64,000 bases of DNA from Heterobasidion occidentale (Eukaryota; Basidiomycota; Agaricomycetes; Russulales; Bondarzewiaceae). The stretch covers positions 620,001 to 684,000 of the forward strand of contig JBCAQO010000007.1 in assembly GCA_039111635.1 (NCBI GenBank), written 5' to 3'. Positions 11,175 through 21,156 of this stretch are shown here, in pieces; position 1 is the first letter of the stretch, and every line of letters begins with the position of its first letter. The notes under the pieces were generated by a model that saw only the letters and a list, made by a program, of their open reading frames with translations, searched no databases and was not told the DNA's origin. Both the position numbers and the translations under genes were made by a program.

Positions 11175-12496
11175 TGTATCAGGCGGGGACTCTGGATTGT
11201 TAGGCGGTTCCGGATTTCCACTTGGTGTTTCAAAATACTCCGGTTCGGGGACAAACTCCGGTGTTGGGGCTCGGAAGTCTTCTTTGGGAGTGGTTTCCTG
11301 TAAGGGGGATGTAGCGGGCGTGTTTCTTCTAGAGATTCGACTTCCACTGGCTGTTTCTCTGGGTAGAGTATGTATGTGCGGTCTTGGCGAGTCACGATGC
11401 CTATTTGCCAGTGATTCAGGCTTGTCGAAGGTCTTTCTTGCAATGTAGTCCTCGACCTTAATGAGGTGTAGGTCGGGTCCTGCGTGGACGGTCTTTTCTC
11501 CCCAAGTCGGGTATTCGTATCTGCTTTCTCCTCGTTGGTGGAAGAATCCGGTGAGGATTCCCGCGTAGTAGAAGTGTGCTTTCCTTTCGTCGTAATAAAG
11601 TTGATCCTTGTCGACGTCTTCGGGTAAATCTCCGTAGATTTCTGCTGGGTCTGTTCTGTAGCCGGAAGGATATCCTGCTGTGACTTCGTCCGTTGTGCTT
11701 TATTCTTTGAAGAAGAAGGGTACTGCCTGTCTTCTTCCAGCTTGTAATGCTTCTTGTAAGTCTGGGTCCCTTTTGATAATTTCGTTGATGGAAATATCAA
11801 TTTGGTCGATGAGTTGGATGATCTCGGAGAATGTGTGTCCCGAGATGAGGGTTCGGAGATGATAAGTTTTGTGGGCGAACTCTCCTCTTCTGACAATAAA
11901 AACGATCCCTTCGATTTCTGTTCGGACTGGCGGAGAGTTAGGGGCTTCCAGTGTGTTTTCCTAGGTTGAGGAGAAGGTCCAGTGGATGAGGATTGAGACG
12001 TGGTCTCTGTTCTCCTTGGTGTTGACGAGTTCCGCTCTGATCCCGTCTGCGTCGATATTCCTTGCGATGGTTCTTCTGAGATCGGGGATAACGGCGACGG
12101 GGAAATCGTCTGGTCTTCCGTCGTGTATCTCGACGCAGTTCCTCGCTCTGATGACGTCGGGCTCTCCGTTGTCCGTGAGGGTGAACAGTGTCTTTGGTTT
12201 GTTGATGAAGCAAATCCCGGAAAATTGATATCCAGTTTTATTGAGGTCTATAAAGATTTTGGGTGCTTGCTGTAGCCTGAGTGTGGCTATTCCTGAATAA
12301 ACCTTTCCTGGGTTCCGGTGTCTTGCAACTTCTATAGATCTGGGGTTGTTTATTCTTCCTTGAGGAGTCGCTGCTGGGGTCGCTGTTAGGTTTACTCTGT
12401 TGGCGATTGCTAGAATGTTGTTGACCAATGAGAGAAAGAGCTGTTGCTGTTGGGGATCCAGCTTGAATAGGGTAGGGATAAAAGAGCTCGTTCAAG
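11175..12496 (-). other. AUG-free leader of element A between 5' LTR and gag
   Basis: In these 1322 nt no ATG occurs in any frame on the coding strand, while the antisense strand of the same interval has about 19 by hand count. The leader is not simple sequence. It carries AUG-less open frames of 155 codons (12428-11961) and 277 codons (11896-11063), the latter Ser/Thr/Glu-rich. Element B has a comparable AUG-less frame at the same place. It could be a scanned leader, an N-terminal extension started at a non-AUG codon, or an IRES region. Confidence 0.75.
12485..12494 (-). promoter_or_regulatory. Primer-binding site, element A (self-priming type)
   Basis: Two bases (CT) after the 5' LTR the minus strand reads TGAACGAGCT. 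This is the exact reverse complement of AGCTCGTTCA, which lies at the predicted 5' end of the element RNA (12947-12938), 32 nt after a TAAATA box. Tf1 primes reverse transcription this way. No tRNA-like TGG..CCA site is seen. Confidence 0.7.
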
Positions 12497-13063
12497 TGTT
12501 AGGTCGGAGACCTATCACATGCACCGATGCACGAAGGGGTCCCTAGGCTAAACCTCCACTGGTTCGTATAGTCGTAGACTCCAATGGATGAAGACAATGG
12601 ATCGTCTTTGGGCTCTTTCGAGGAACTCGGGGTCGCTGTCGGCTTTGTTCTCGAAGAGATTGAGAAGGTGATCTTCGAGGTCTTCTCGATGATGAGGAGG
12701 AACCGGATGATCTTCTCCTGTCCAACAGATGACACGAGGGGGTGTCCAACTGAGAACATGGAAGGCAGCTAGCCCGGTATAGAAGCGGATGAGTAGAGGG
12801 AGGGGAGGGAAGGGAGACAAGTCCAGTGCTTCGTCAGACCGTGCAAAGAGTTTCTCAGATCTGATAGAGATCATGAAGCGTGGGCTAGGAAGGTAGCCTG
12901 ACGCCGGGTGCAGTGCAGAGATTGAGTGTATTACAGGTGAACGAGCTGAGCTTCTTAGAAGCTCATCTCGGCTATTTACATAAAGAAGTGTCTAGGGCAG
13001 GATCAAGATCTGGTCTGTGCGCTTCTCAGGTACCGAAGTCAACGATCGAGATCCGTAAGCTAG
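12497..13063 (-). repeat. 5' LTR of element A, distal part (continues at 21967)
   Basis: This is 567 bp of the 834-bp LTR, interrupted at 13063 by element B. The remaining 267 bp are 21967-22233. GCTAG occurs on both sides of the insertion (13059-13063 and 21962-21966). Confidence 0.93.
12548..12874 (-). CDS. LTR-embedded ORF, family A 5' LTR copy
   Basis: This 108-codon frame is homologous to 6034-6360. Only this copy begins with ATG, and that ATG arises where the other two copies have GTG, a change of G to A in a CpG. Key residues FYTGLAAF, C, G, VPPHH and EDL are kept. The frame ends before the LTR end. Confidence 0.5.
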   Translation of the reverse strand: MISIRSEKLFARSDEALDLSPFPPLPLLIRFYTGLAAFHVLSWTPPRVICWTGEDHPVPPHHREDLEDHLLNLFENKADSDPEFLERAQRRSIVFIHWSLRLYEPVEV

Positions 13064-13869
13064 TGTTAAGACCTGGTCTTCGCACGTGATGTGCCAGGAG
13101 GCTCCTGAGTCACTGAGGGACGTGCCAAATCCAAGTACGTCCGATAAAGGCACCAGCGGCTACTTGAGTGCGTAATTCGGGATGTACAAGAGATTCGTGA
13201 TGGTATCGCGTCTCCAGGAATGCACAAAGGTTTTCCCACAGATGTGCGGGTACGACCTGATGCGGACCTGGATGGCAGTAGATATGCTGCCCACTAAAGT
13301 CGAGATAGAATACTGCTAGTCCTGTGTAGAACTCAGCCAGTATTGAGATGACGACTGAGTGGTTGAGGATGATGATAGAGAGAAGCGCAGGGCAAGTCAA
13401 ACCGATGCTCAAGCAGATGTTCTATTGACAATCAAGAGTCTGGCCTATTGGCAAAGACTATGATGTAGCAGAGGTATGGCTAGTACCAAAGGTCAAGAGT
13501 AAGAACAGGTGGGGAGTAACAAAGGTGAACGAGCTGGCGATACAGGTATCTGGCTCGTTCTATATATACGCGATCCGCTTTAGGGCAAGATCTACAGAAG
13601 GTCTGTGCTCAAGGCACCAAATAGAAGCAAACGATCAACGATCGGAATGATGTAATCTATGATGCGATCAGAGAAGCGTGATGCAATCAATGATGTCAGT
13701 GATGTAACTGATCGTTAATCCAGGAACGAAAGATAAGATAAGATAACTCAATGTCCGCTGGTGAAGTCAAGGGGTCGGTCACCGGGTATAGGTCGTATCC
13801 GTTGGTCATAGACCGCTTGTCATATGATCAGGTGATCATATATCATGTGTTATGAGCCGGCTCTTAACA
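13064..13869 (-). repeat. 3' LTR of element B
   Basis: TGTTAAGACC..CTCTTAACA, 806 bp, followed internally by the purine tract at 13870-13880 (AAAGGGGGTGG on the minus strand). Confidence 0.95.
13110..13412 (-). CDS. LTR-embedded ORF, element B 3' LTR
   Basis: This 100-codon AUG-less frame is identical in plan to 21203-21505. It has a hydrophobic start (SIIILNHSVVISIL), then FYTGLAVF, C, G, VPAH, W and EN, ending in RTWIWHVPQ. It is homologous to the family A LTR ORF. Function is unknown. Confidence 0.45.
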   Translation of the reverse strand: MSIGLTCPALLSIIILNHSVVISILAEFYTGLAVFYLDFSGQHIYCHPGPHQVVPAHLWENLCAFLETRYHHESLVHPELRTQVAAGAFIGRTWIWHVPQ

Positions 13870-14051
13870 CCACCCCCTTTCTAACCTCGGCCTCACATAT
13901 AGCGCAATGGGTAATGGTCGATTGGGTTGTGCGATATGTAGGCCAAGGCAGAAGTCGGGTAGTGCTTTGCAATGATAGAGTGGGGATTGACTAGGCGTGA
14001 GTCAGGCGAAGGGGAAAGCATAATGATGCGTGGTCCGGGACGTTGGTTTGA

Positions 14052-14273
14052 CTAGCGTCTAGCCGGTGTCGATGGGCGTGGCATAGGTGGAACCGGGAGT
14101 GACGGTAAAGACGGTGATGAGGAGGACTCAGGACTAGTAGGGAAAACCTGAGGGGACGGTTCCGACGGTGTATGTGCGTATGTGTCAATGTCTTGCAGGG
14201 CGCGGAGCGCGAGTTCGAGCATGACTTTGACTGCGTTGTATATGGCAACGCGCGGGTTCCGTTCGTCAGGCAT
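14052..14273 (-). CDS. Small ORF overlapping the pol stop, element B
   Basis: The ATG at 14273 lies five bases before the pol stop codon (ATGCCTGA overlap). The 73-residue product has a helical N-terminal half followed by a Ser/Pro-rich tail ending PARR. It occupies the place of the post-pol ORFs of elements A and C. No homology is recognised. The stop-start overlap suggests reinitiation. Confidence 0.4.
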   Translation of the reverse strand: MPDERNPRVAIYNAVKVMLELALRALQDIDTYAHTPSEPSPQVFPTSPESSSSPSLPSLPVPPMPRPSTPARR

Positions 14274-17157
14274 TCTCTTTGGGGGTCAAAGAGAGATCTT
14301 GGTACAGCTCTGGGTTATTGTACCACTTGCTGTCTAGTAGAGGGGGTGCGAGTAGAGGGTGGTCAAGGGAGAGTGGGGAGATTCCGTGTGTTGGGCTCTC
14401 TAATATAGGCCCTTCTTCGTTTGGTCCTGCTTGGCCAATCTGCTGGGTTTGAATCTCTTGCCATCGCTGTTCCTCTCTGGATGTTTCTGGTTCCAACTCC
14501 GCGATAGGTGATCGGCCAAGATCATCTCTGGTGTCCATGGCATTGGGATCGATAGTTAATCGGCCAAGATTACTGTCGGTGTCCTTCCACAACAATTCGC
14601 TGGTTGGAGTGGTTCTCCAAGGGGCTTCGTTCGTCGAAGCGCTGCCCGCTGTGCTCGAGTGGGGCGTAGGGTATCCTGTTTCCTGCGGTATCGTAATAGA
14701 TAGCGCTGGCCGTTCTGTGTGTGTGTTTAGACTGTCAATATCCATGCCACCTGGTAGCCGTCCAGGGGTGTCTTTAATTGATAGGTCTCCTATTTCTTCG
14801 GCCATGTCGAATTTTCGTTGCTCGTCTTCAGAGGTTATCTGTATATCTCCGTCAGAGTCGGGGGTATTAGGGGTACGAGGGGGTGTGTCCTCGTCTGAGT
14901 CAATGTCTCTTGCCGAGACGCACCAGGCGCCGCTTCCATATGGTGTGTATGGTGTGGGGGGCGTTCGTTTCGCGGGTGCGGAAGAAGGGGTGAGTCCTGT
15001 TGATGAGTAGGACATTTCTGATCCTGTCCCTTCTTCTTCTTCGGGGTTCGTGGAGAGGGGTCCTTTCCTCCATTCTCCATTGACGCTGTCTAGGTCCATG
15101 GCGTCCTCGTATTCTTCTCCGTCCGGCGAGTAATCCGAGCCTTCGTCCATGTAGTCTTCATCGGCGTTTTGATAAGACGTGTCTCCTAATTCCGGCGTGT
15201 GAACCGAGCCTTCTTCTGATCCGTCGTCTTCGTCGGCATTTTGACGAAGTGAATCTTTTTTCCAAGCAAGTCCCTTGGTCATTTGTCTCTCCAGGTCCTT
15301 GACTGCGCGGTATCTCCAATTTGATACTTGTTCATCCGCATTCTTCCTGGCCCATGTTGATTTCTGGGATTTCCTTGACTCGTGTTTGACTCCAGGGGAA
15401 TATGTCGATGTGCGAGAGGAAGAGGAAGGGGCCACCTTCGTTTCCTGAGCGCGTTCGCGTTTATTCGTCTGAGTGCTCTTTCCTAGACTCTCTGTGTCGT
15501 AGGTGAGGTTCTTCCCTTGTCGATGCATAATGATCTGTCCACTGGGTAACAATGGTTGGGCTTTCTTGAGTCCCAACCTGATTTCCGCCGGCGTTGCGCC
15601 GGTAGCTAGGAGCCGTCTTCCTAGCTTTGTTTTCCTGAGCTTTCGCCTGTATTCTTCATCCACCATGGATGCTCGTATGTGTGCGACCGTGGCTCCCGCG
15701 GCTAGTAGTTTCTTCCCTATTGGGTGAACGAGTAACTTGCGCCTTATGGATTCTTCCTGTATAGCGGTTTCTGCCTGTTTAACCGTTAGTCCTGCGCCTA
15801 GTAGTTTCTTTCCTGCTGGTGTCTGTGTCAGCTTCCGTCTCGAGGTTTCTTCCTGTATTGTGGTCTCCGCTTGTTTGACCGTTAATCCTGCGTCGAGTAG
15901 TTTCTTCCCTGCCGAGGTCTTCATTAGCCGAATTTGTCTGTCGCACAGTTCCACTATCTGGTTTCTGTCGAGTGCGAGTTGTAATTCCCGAGTAGACGGC
16001 CCCATGCCTCGGACTGCCAGTGGGTATTTCCTGTGGAAGTCGCTAACTTCCTCCTTTGCGTTCTTGACCGCGTCCGCTGATTCCCATGAGTTGTCGGATT
16101 CCGGGTACCCTTTCCATTTGACTAGGTATTGTAGGGTCCTCCAACGCCCAAAGCGGCGGGATGCTATAATTCTTTCGACCTCAAATTCTTCCTGTCCTTC
16201 GATGAGGTCGGGTGGAGGTTTCCTATAGTTTGGACCGTGAGTGGTGTTCTCCTTGTACATGGTTAACCGCGAGGCATGGAAGACGTTGTGTATCTTCCTC
16301 CAATTCTTCGGCAACTCTAGTCGATAGTTAACCGTTCCTATGGTGTCCAAAATCTTGAATGGCCCAAATCTTTTTGGCCTTAACTTCTCCGAGGGGTGAT
16401 CCGTGTGTATGTTCTTCCCGTCGAGCCATACTTGATCGCCTTTCTTGAATGGGGGAAGTTCTACCCCAAACTTGTCGTGCTGAGTCTTCATGGATTCTGC
16501 TGCAATTTCCAAACTGGCCTTTGCTTCTTGCTGTGCTTTCTTTAACAGTTCTAGGCGTTTGTCGGCAGTGGGTACATTTGTGTTTCCGACAATTGCAGGG
16601 TAAGCTCTTGGTTGGTATCCATGAAGGAGCTCGAATGGCGAGATCTTTGTCGCCGAGTGCTGGTGTGAGTTGTGGGCATATTCTGCATAGGGAATAAGTT
16701 CGGCCCAGTCGTCCTGCGTGGAGCTGCAAAATGCCCTGAGGTATTGCTCCAGTTCCTGGTTCATCCGTTCCGTTGCTCCATCCGTCTGTGGGTGGTAGGC
16801 CGTGCTAAGGGATGACTTGATTCCTAATTCTTCTAGTAGCGCCTGTGCTACTTTAGACGCAAATTGTGTTCCGCGGTCCGAAATTATCTTGTCCGGTAAT
16901 CCGTACCGTCGCCATGTGTGATCTAAGAGTAATTTCGCCGTTCCGTCGGAATCGATCGTCTTTTTGCAAGGGGTGATGATCGTTGTCTTCGTTAACCGAT
17001 CCGTGACCACGTGTATTGAGTCGTATCCATTTGACTCCGGGAGATCTGTAATAAATCCATTGTGATTGTTCCGAATGGTCGGTCCGGTATCTCCGTAGGC
17101 TGTAACGGCACCATTGTCGGGTGTGTGTCGTTCTTTGTTGATTGACATATTGCGCAT
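14266..17157 (-). pseudogene. Integrase, chromodomain and long repetitive C-terminus, element B
   Basis: The last open block of pol is 963 codons. It begins in the integrase zinc region and carries the catalytic core (SDRGTQFAS, TDGATERMNQEL), the chromodomain (RRFGRWRTLQYLVKWKGY), then four tandem units of about 30 residues built on GKKLLxAGLTVKQAE (15560-15930), then a 350-residue acidic, Ser/Thr/Pro-rich tail. Element A has only one such unit. The frame is broken from the upstream pol block (16992-18080) near 17.06 kb by loss of one A in an A run. Confidence 0.88.
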
Positions 17158-18955
17158 CCTTCCACGTATTGTTGTACCGTGTTAGACATTCCAGGCCAAG
17201 TATAGTCTTGACCAACTGACGCCAGGGTACCTCTAACTCCTGGATGTCCCGCTGTTCGGTTGTCGTGATGCCGTTTGATTATGTCCCTTCGTAGTTCTCC
17301 GTTTGACGGTACGTAAACCTTTCCGCGATGTAGTACGAGGCCGTCCTCTTCGTTCCATTCCTGCAAGCCTTTCTTGAGGGATCTTGGTCCGAGTTCATTG
17401 ACCTGTTTCAGTATTTCCAATAGCCAGGGGTCTTCCCTGTTTCCTGTTATGATGCGGTCCCTAAGCTCTGTCTCGATCATGGTAACCGTCGTTCTTCCCG
17501 TTGCCCTAAGGTGGAAGATCTTTTGTGGATCGAGAGGTTCTATCAGATCTGTTGCGCCGAGATGGACAGATCTGATGTTCGTTGCTTCTGTGAAGGGGGT
17601 CCGGGAGTTTGGCTGGGTTGTTTTATCGAAAATTTCCGGCCCGAGGAGGACTTCTCCCGAATTGTCTAATTCCACCCCCTCTTTATGGTCTGGCCTCCGA
17701 GACAGACCGTCTGATTTATTCGTGGTCCCCGCCTTGTGTGTGAGTTTGTAGTCGAAGCGTGACAAATAAAGCGACCACCGGGCTTGTCGACGATTTAGTT
17801 TCTGTGATGTCCTGAACCATTCCAGATTCTTGTGATCGGTCCAGACGTCGACCTGGTGTGTGGCGCCTTCCAAGTAATGTCTCCATGCTTCGAACGACCG
17901 TACTACCGCCAGAAGTTCCTTGTCGTATATTGGGTAGTTTCGTTCTGCGGGTGCAAGGGATTTCGATATATAGGCACATGGGTGCCACTTGCCGTCCTTG
18001 GCCTGTTGCGAGAGTACTGCACCTGTAGCAAAATCAGAGGCATCGCATTCGATGCGGAATGGCTGTTCCGTATCCGGCATGATTAGTACAGGTGACTCGG
18101 TGAATGCTTCCTAAGCTGTTGGAAGGCCTGCTCGCATCCTGGGGTCCATACCCAGGCGTGTTCCTTCTGTGTTAACTCGAATAGCGGTCGTGCTACTTTC
18201 GAGTAATCCTTTATAAATCTGCGATAAAAATTGCAGAATCCAAGGAAGGACTGTACTTCCTTGACGCGAGTGGGCGTCGGCCACTGCGCGATTCCTTCTA
18301 CCTTGACTGGATCCATTTCCAGGTGTCCATGCGATATGACGTACCCCAAGTACGTTAGTTTATTCTTGTGGAAATGGCATTTCGATGGCTGCAGGTAGAG
18401 ATCGTTGTCCTTCAATATTTGGAGGACCTGCCGTACGATTCGGATGTGTTCTTCCATGGTCTTGGTGAATACCAAGATCGTCCATGTAGATCGCAACCTT
18501 CCCCGAGTAGATGAGGTCCTTGAAGAGCGAGTTCATCATGGTTTGGAAGGTGGCCGGCGAGTTCGTTAATCCGAAGTACATGACGAGGGGTTCGTACATT
18601 CCTAGATTCGTTAGGAATGCCGCCTTGTGAATATCCTTCTCAAACATCTTTATGTTGTTGAAACCTGTGTCAACATCCATAAGCGAGAGGTATTCCGCAT
18701 CCTTGAGTAGGTCTAAAAGTTCCTGGATTATCGGCAGGGGGTACTTGTTCTTCACGGTTATTCGTTTAACCGTCGATAATCCATGACTGGCCGCAATTTT
18801 CCGTTCTTCTTTTTGACGAAAAAGAAGGGTGATGCGATGTGTGACTTGGATTCCCTAATGAATCCCTTGGCCAGATTTTCCTCGATAAATTTCTTGAGCT
18901 CGGCCTGTTCGATAGGACTTAGACTGTAGAGTTTGGGGCGTAACGAGTGTTCCAT
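16992..18955 (-). pseudogene. Reverse transcriptase, RNase H and integrase zinc domain, element B
   Basis: Four overlapping open blocks cover this part of pol. 18955-18758 holds the RT fingers (GKLRPVMDYRRLNE), 18755-18360 holds the palm with the YMDD box, 18496-18083 holds the thumb, and 18080-16992 holds RNase H (FRIECDASDFATGAVL) and the integrase HHCC motif. Comparison with element A places single-base shifts near 18.77, 18.48, 18.08-18.12 and 17.06 kb. Without them it would be an ordinary Ty3 RT/RNase H. Confidence 0.9.
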
Positions 18956-20637
18956 GCCCTCCTTGATGTCAATATGATGGTCCCATGGTCTTTCCGGTGG
19001 GAGCCGTCCTTTGGGTCGTCCGGTGAATACTTCTTTGTAGTCCCAGTATTCCTTTGGTACGATTTCTTCGAATGATAACTCCGGCTTTCCTTTGCGGCTT
19101 CTTCCGCTAAGCGCTGTGAGTTAGTATGCTTGGTCTGTTTCTTTGGTTCCAGCCCGAGCGGGTCTTCGCGCTTGCCCCTAGGTTGCGACTTATCCTTGAA
19201 TTCTTTGCGCGCGTCCCAAGGCTGCGACTGATTTTCCTTGTCTTCATGCGTGCCCCTAGGCCGCGATTTGTCTTCGCGCGTACCCCAAGGTCGCGACTTT
19301 TCTTCGCGCATGCCCCAAGGCTGCGACTTTTCCTGGGTTTCGGCTCTGTGGATGTCTACTCCTTCCTCGGAGTCGTTGTATAGTTCCAGTGCTTCTAGAG
19401 CTCCCGTTTCTAGGTACCTGACGAGGTATACTCCATCTTCGTCTAGGTTCGTGGAGGAAAGTGCGGGCTTGCCGCTACCGTCTTCCGTTGCATCTTCTTC
19501 GGCCCATGTGGGGGCTTCCATTTGTTTAGCCCGAGTGCGAAGATGCGCATTCAACCTTCGGGTTGTGAACCCCGGATCTTTAGGTATTGTCCGCGGATGT
19601 GGTACTGTAGTGTTTCCCACTTTCCGGCCTGTCCTAGGTATTCCCGCCTTTTGTGATGGGATGCTGTAGTCCCGGCGCTGATAGCCCTCGGCTTCTATCC
19701 TGTTCTCCTCGAGGGTGGGGAATATTGTTTTCTTCCTAAAGGCTCTTTTGGCCTTGACCGGCCCTCCTTGTATTAGACAGGAGGGTGGGCATCTCGTGAG
19801 GTGCAGCCCGTAGGCATGCCAGTCGACTTCTGGGTTGTGCTTTAACAACCAGTCGGTTCCTAGAATCACGTCCTCCTTTCCTATGTCCGAGACAAATAGT
19901 AAGGTTCGTTCCTGGTGCGTTCCGCGATTTTCTCCGTGAATGCGAACGCCTATGTTTACCCGTGCGGTAATGTTTCCTAGTGATTCTCCTCCCACATGAT
20001 TTATGGGGATGGGTCGAGTGGGGATGGTCGCAACTCGATGTTTCTCTACGAACCGGCGATTAATGAAGTTGCCGGTTGCTCCGCTGTCGATTAGCGCAGT
20101 GGTCCTTGCCGTCCTATTGGATCCTATGAGATCTATCTCAATTCGAAGTGATGGTGCCCCTGTTTTCACAATCTGAGAGATCGAAGAGATCGAGATGGCT
20201 GGTCTGGGATCTTCTTCGACTTCTGCTTCTTCGCATAAGTGTGCGATTGGCGAGAACCGATTGCTTGTCGGAATAGGCGTTGGCTGGCGCCTATCCGAGA
20301 TCTGTTCCAAGAGATGCTGTATCTCCGAAGCTTCCGTGAGCTTCTTTTCCTGGTATCGGTTCCGTTCTGGGGTTCCTTGCATCCTTTCCCATAGGGTTTT
20401 CTTCGGCTTCTTGTTCCTTCGGTTTGGGCAGTTTCTTGCCCAGTGTCCCGGTTCACTGCAACTAAAACAAATGTCGTTGTCAGTACCTTCGCGCTTCCTT
20501 TTCCTTCCCTGGTATGGCGATAGGATTGGTCTGTAAGCTTCTTGAAAAGCTTCTTCTTCCATTGACTCCGCGTGCTTTCCTGTTTGAGTTATTAGATCTT
20601 CAAAATGATCTGGTACTCCGTCCTGAAGGACTCGCAC
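18919..20637 (-). pseudogene. Nucleocapsid knuckle and retropepsin, element B
   Basis: This 572-codon block begins in late Gag. It has the zinc knuckle CFSCSEPGHWARNCP at about residue 60, the protease site ALIDSGATGNF, the conserved VILGTDWLLKHNPEVDWH, and a linker with a short tandem repeat (about 19155-19340). A frameshift near 19.09 kb (one G of GG lost compared with element A) removes the expected entry into RT. Confidence 0.88.
19155..19340 (-). repeat. Tandem repeat in the protease-RT linker of element B
   Basis: About six units of 10-14 codons with the theme KSRPWGTRED (variants KSQPWG, KSRPRGTHED, SQPWDARK) replace a shorter non-repetitive linker in element A. This is recent expansion of a charged linker. 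Confidence 0.7.
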
Positions 20638-20845
20638 GGCGAGTTCTTTCTTGAGTCCCCTCAGGTAGTATTTCTTTTTGAGTTGGTCGTCTGCTCTGGC
20701 TAGGAGGGCGACCGCCCCGAAACCTCTGCGTGTACTGGACCCAATTTCTGTTTCCTTGAGTGACTTTCAGTAGTCGGTCTGGTACGCTGGGCAGTCGAAA
20801 GGCTTTGTCCGGGGGTTCCGGTTCCGGGGTCTTGGCGGTACTCAT
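20600..20845 (-). pseudogene. gag start of element B, capsid core apparently deleted
   Basis: The ATG at 20845 (MSTAKTPEPE) is the first AUG on the sense strand. After about 35 codons the sequence passes directly, with a frame change, into DDQLKKKYYLRGLKKELA. That matches the very end of the capsid region in element A (HFL*GLKWELA). About 110 residues of capsid present in element A have no counterpart. Confidence 0.6.
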
Positions 20846-21156
20846 CTTCGCTGGCTGGGCGAAGGTTGGAGTAGTGGGGCGTGATCCGGATGGAGATAGG
20901 GAACGTAACGTATCCGTCCCTTTCGAGTAGGTATCGATATGGAGGATGATGGAGTAGCGGTCTGAACAAACTGTCGGTGATTTGGTTAAGCGCACTGCTA
21001 ATGACCTCGGGTGGTTCTGCTACAAGGGTGATGGAGAGTGTGTGCGTTCGGCGTAAATCGCCTTCGTGTAAATGGAAGGTGATGACGCCGACGATCTCGG
21101 TATTTGGGGAGGGTAGTCCGTCCAGAGTGAGGCAGGGGCAGGTGAGCTCGTTCAAG
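20846..21156 (-). other. AUG-free leader of element B after the LTR
   Basis: Together with the LTR part from the predicted RNA start (21628), 783 nt contain no ATG on the sense strand, against about 24 on the antisense strand by hand count. The frame 21155-20700 is open for 151 codons without an AUG, starting at the primer site as LNEL. Element A has the same first codons at the same place. Confidence 0.75.
21145..21154 (-). promoter_or_regulatory. Primer-binding site, element B (self-priming type)
   Basis: CT then TGAACGAGCT directly follows the 5' LTR. It is complementary to AGCTCGTTCA at 21628-21619, 33 nt after a TATATATA box (21660-21653). Confidence 0.75.
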
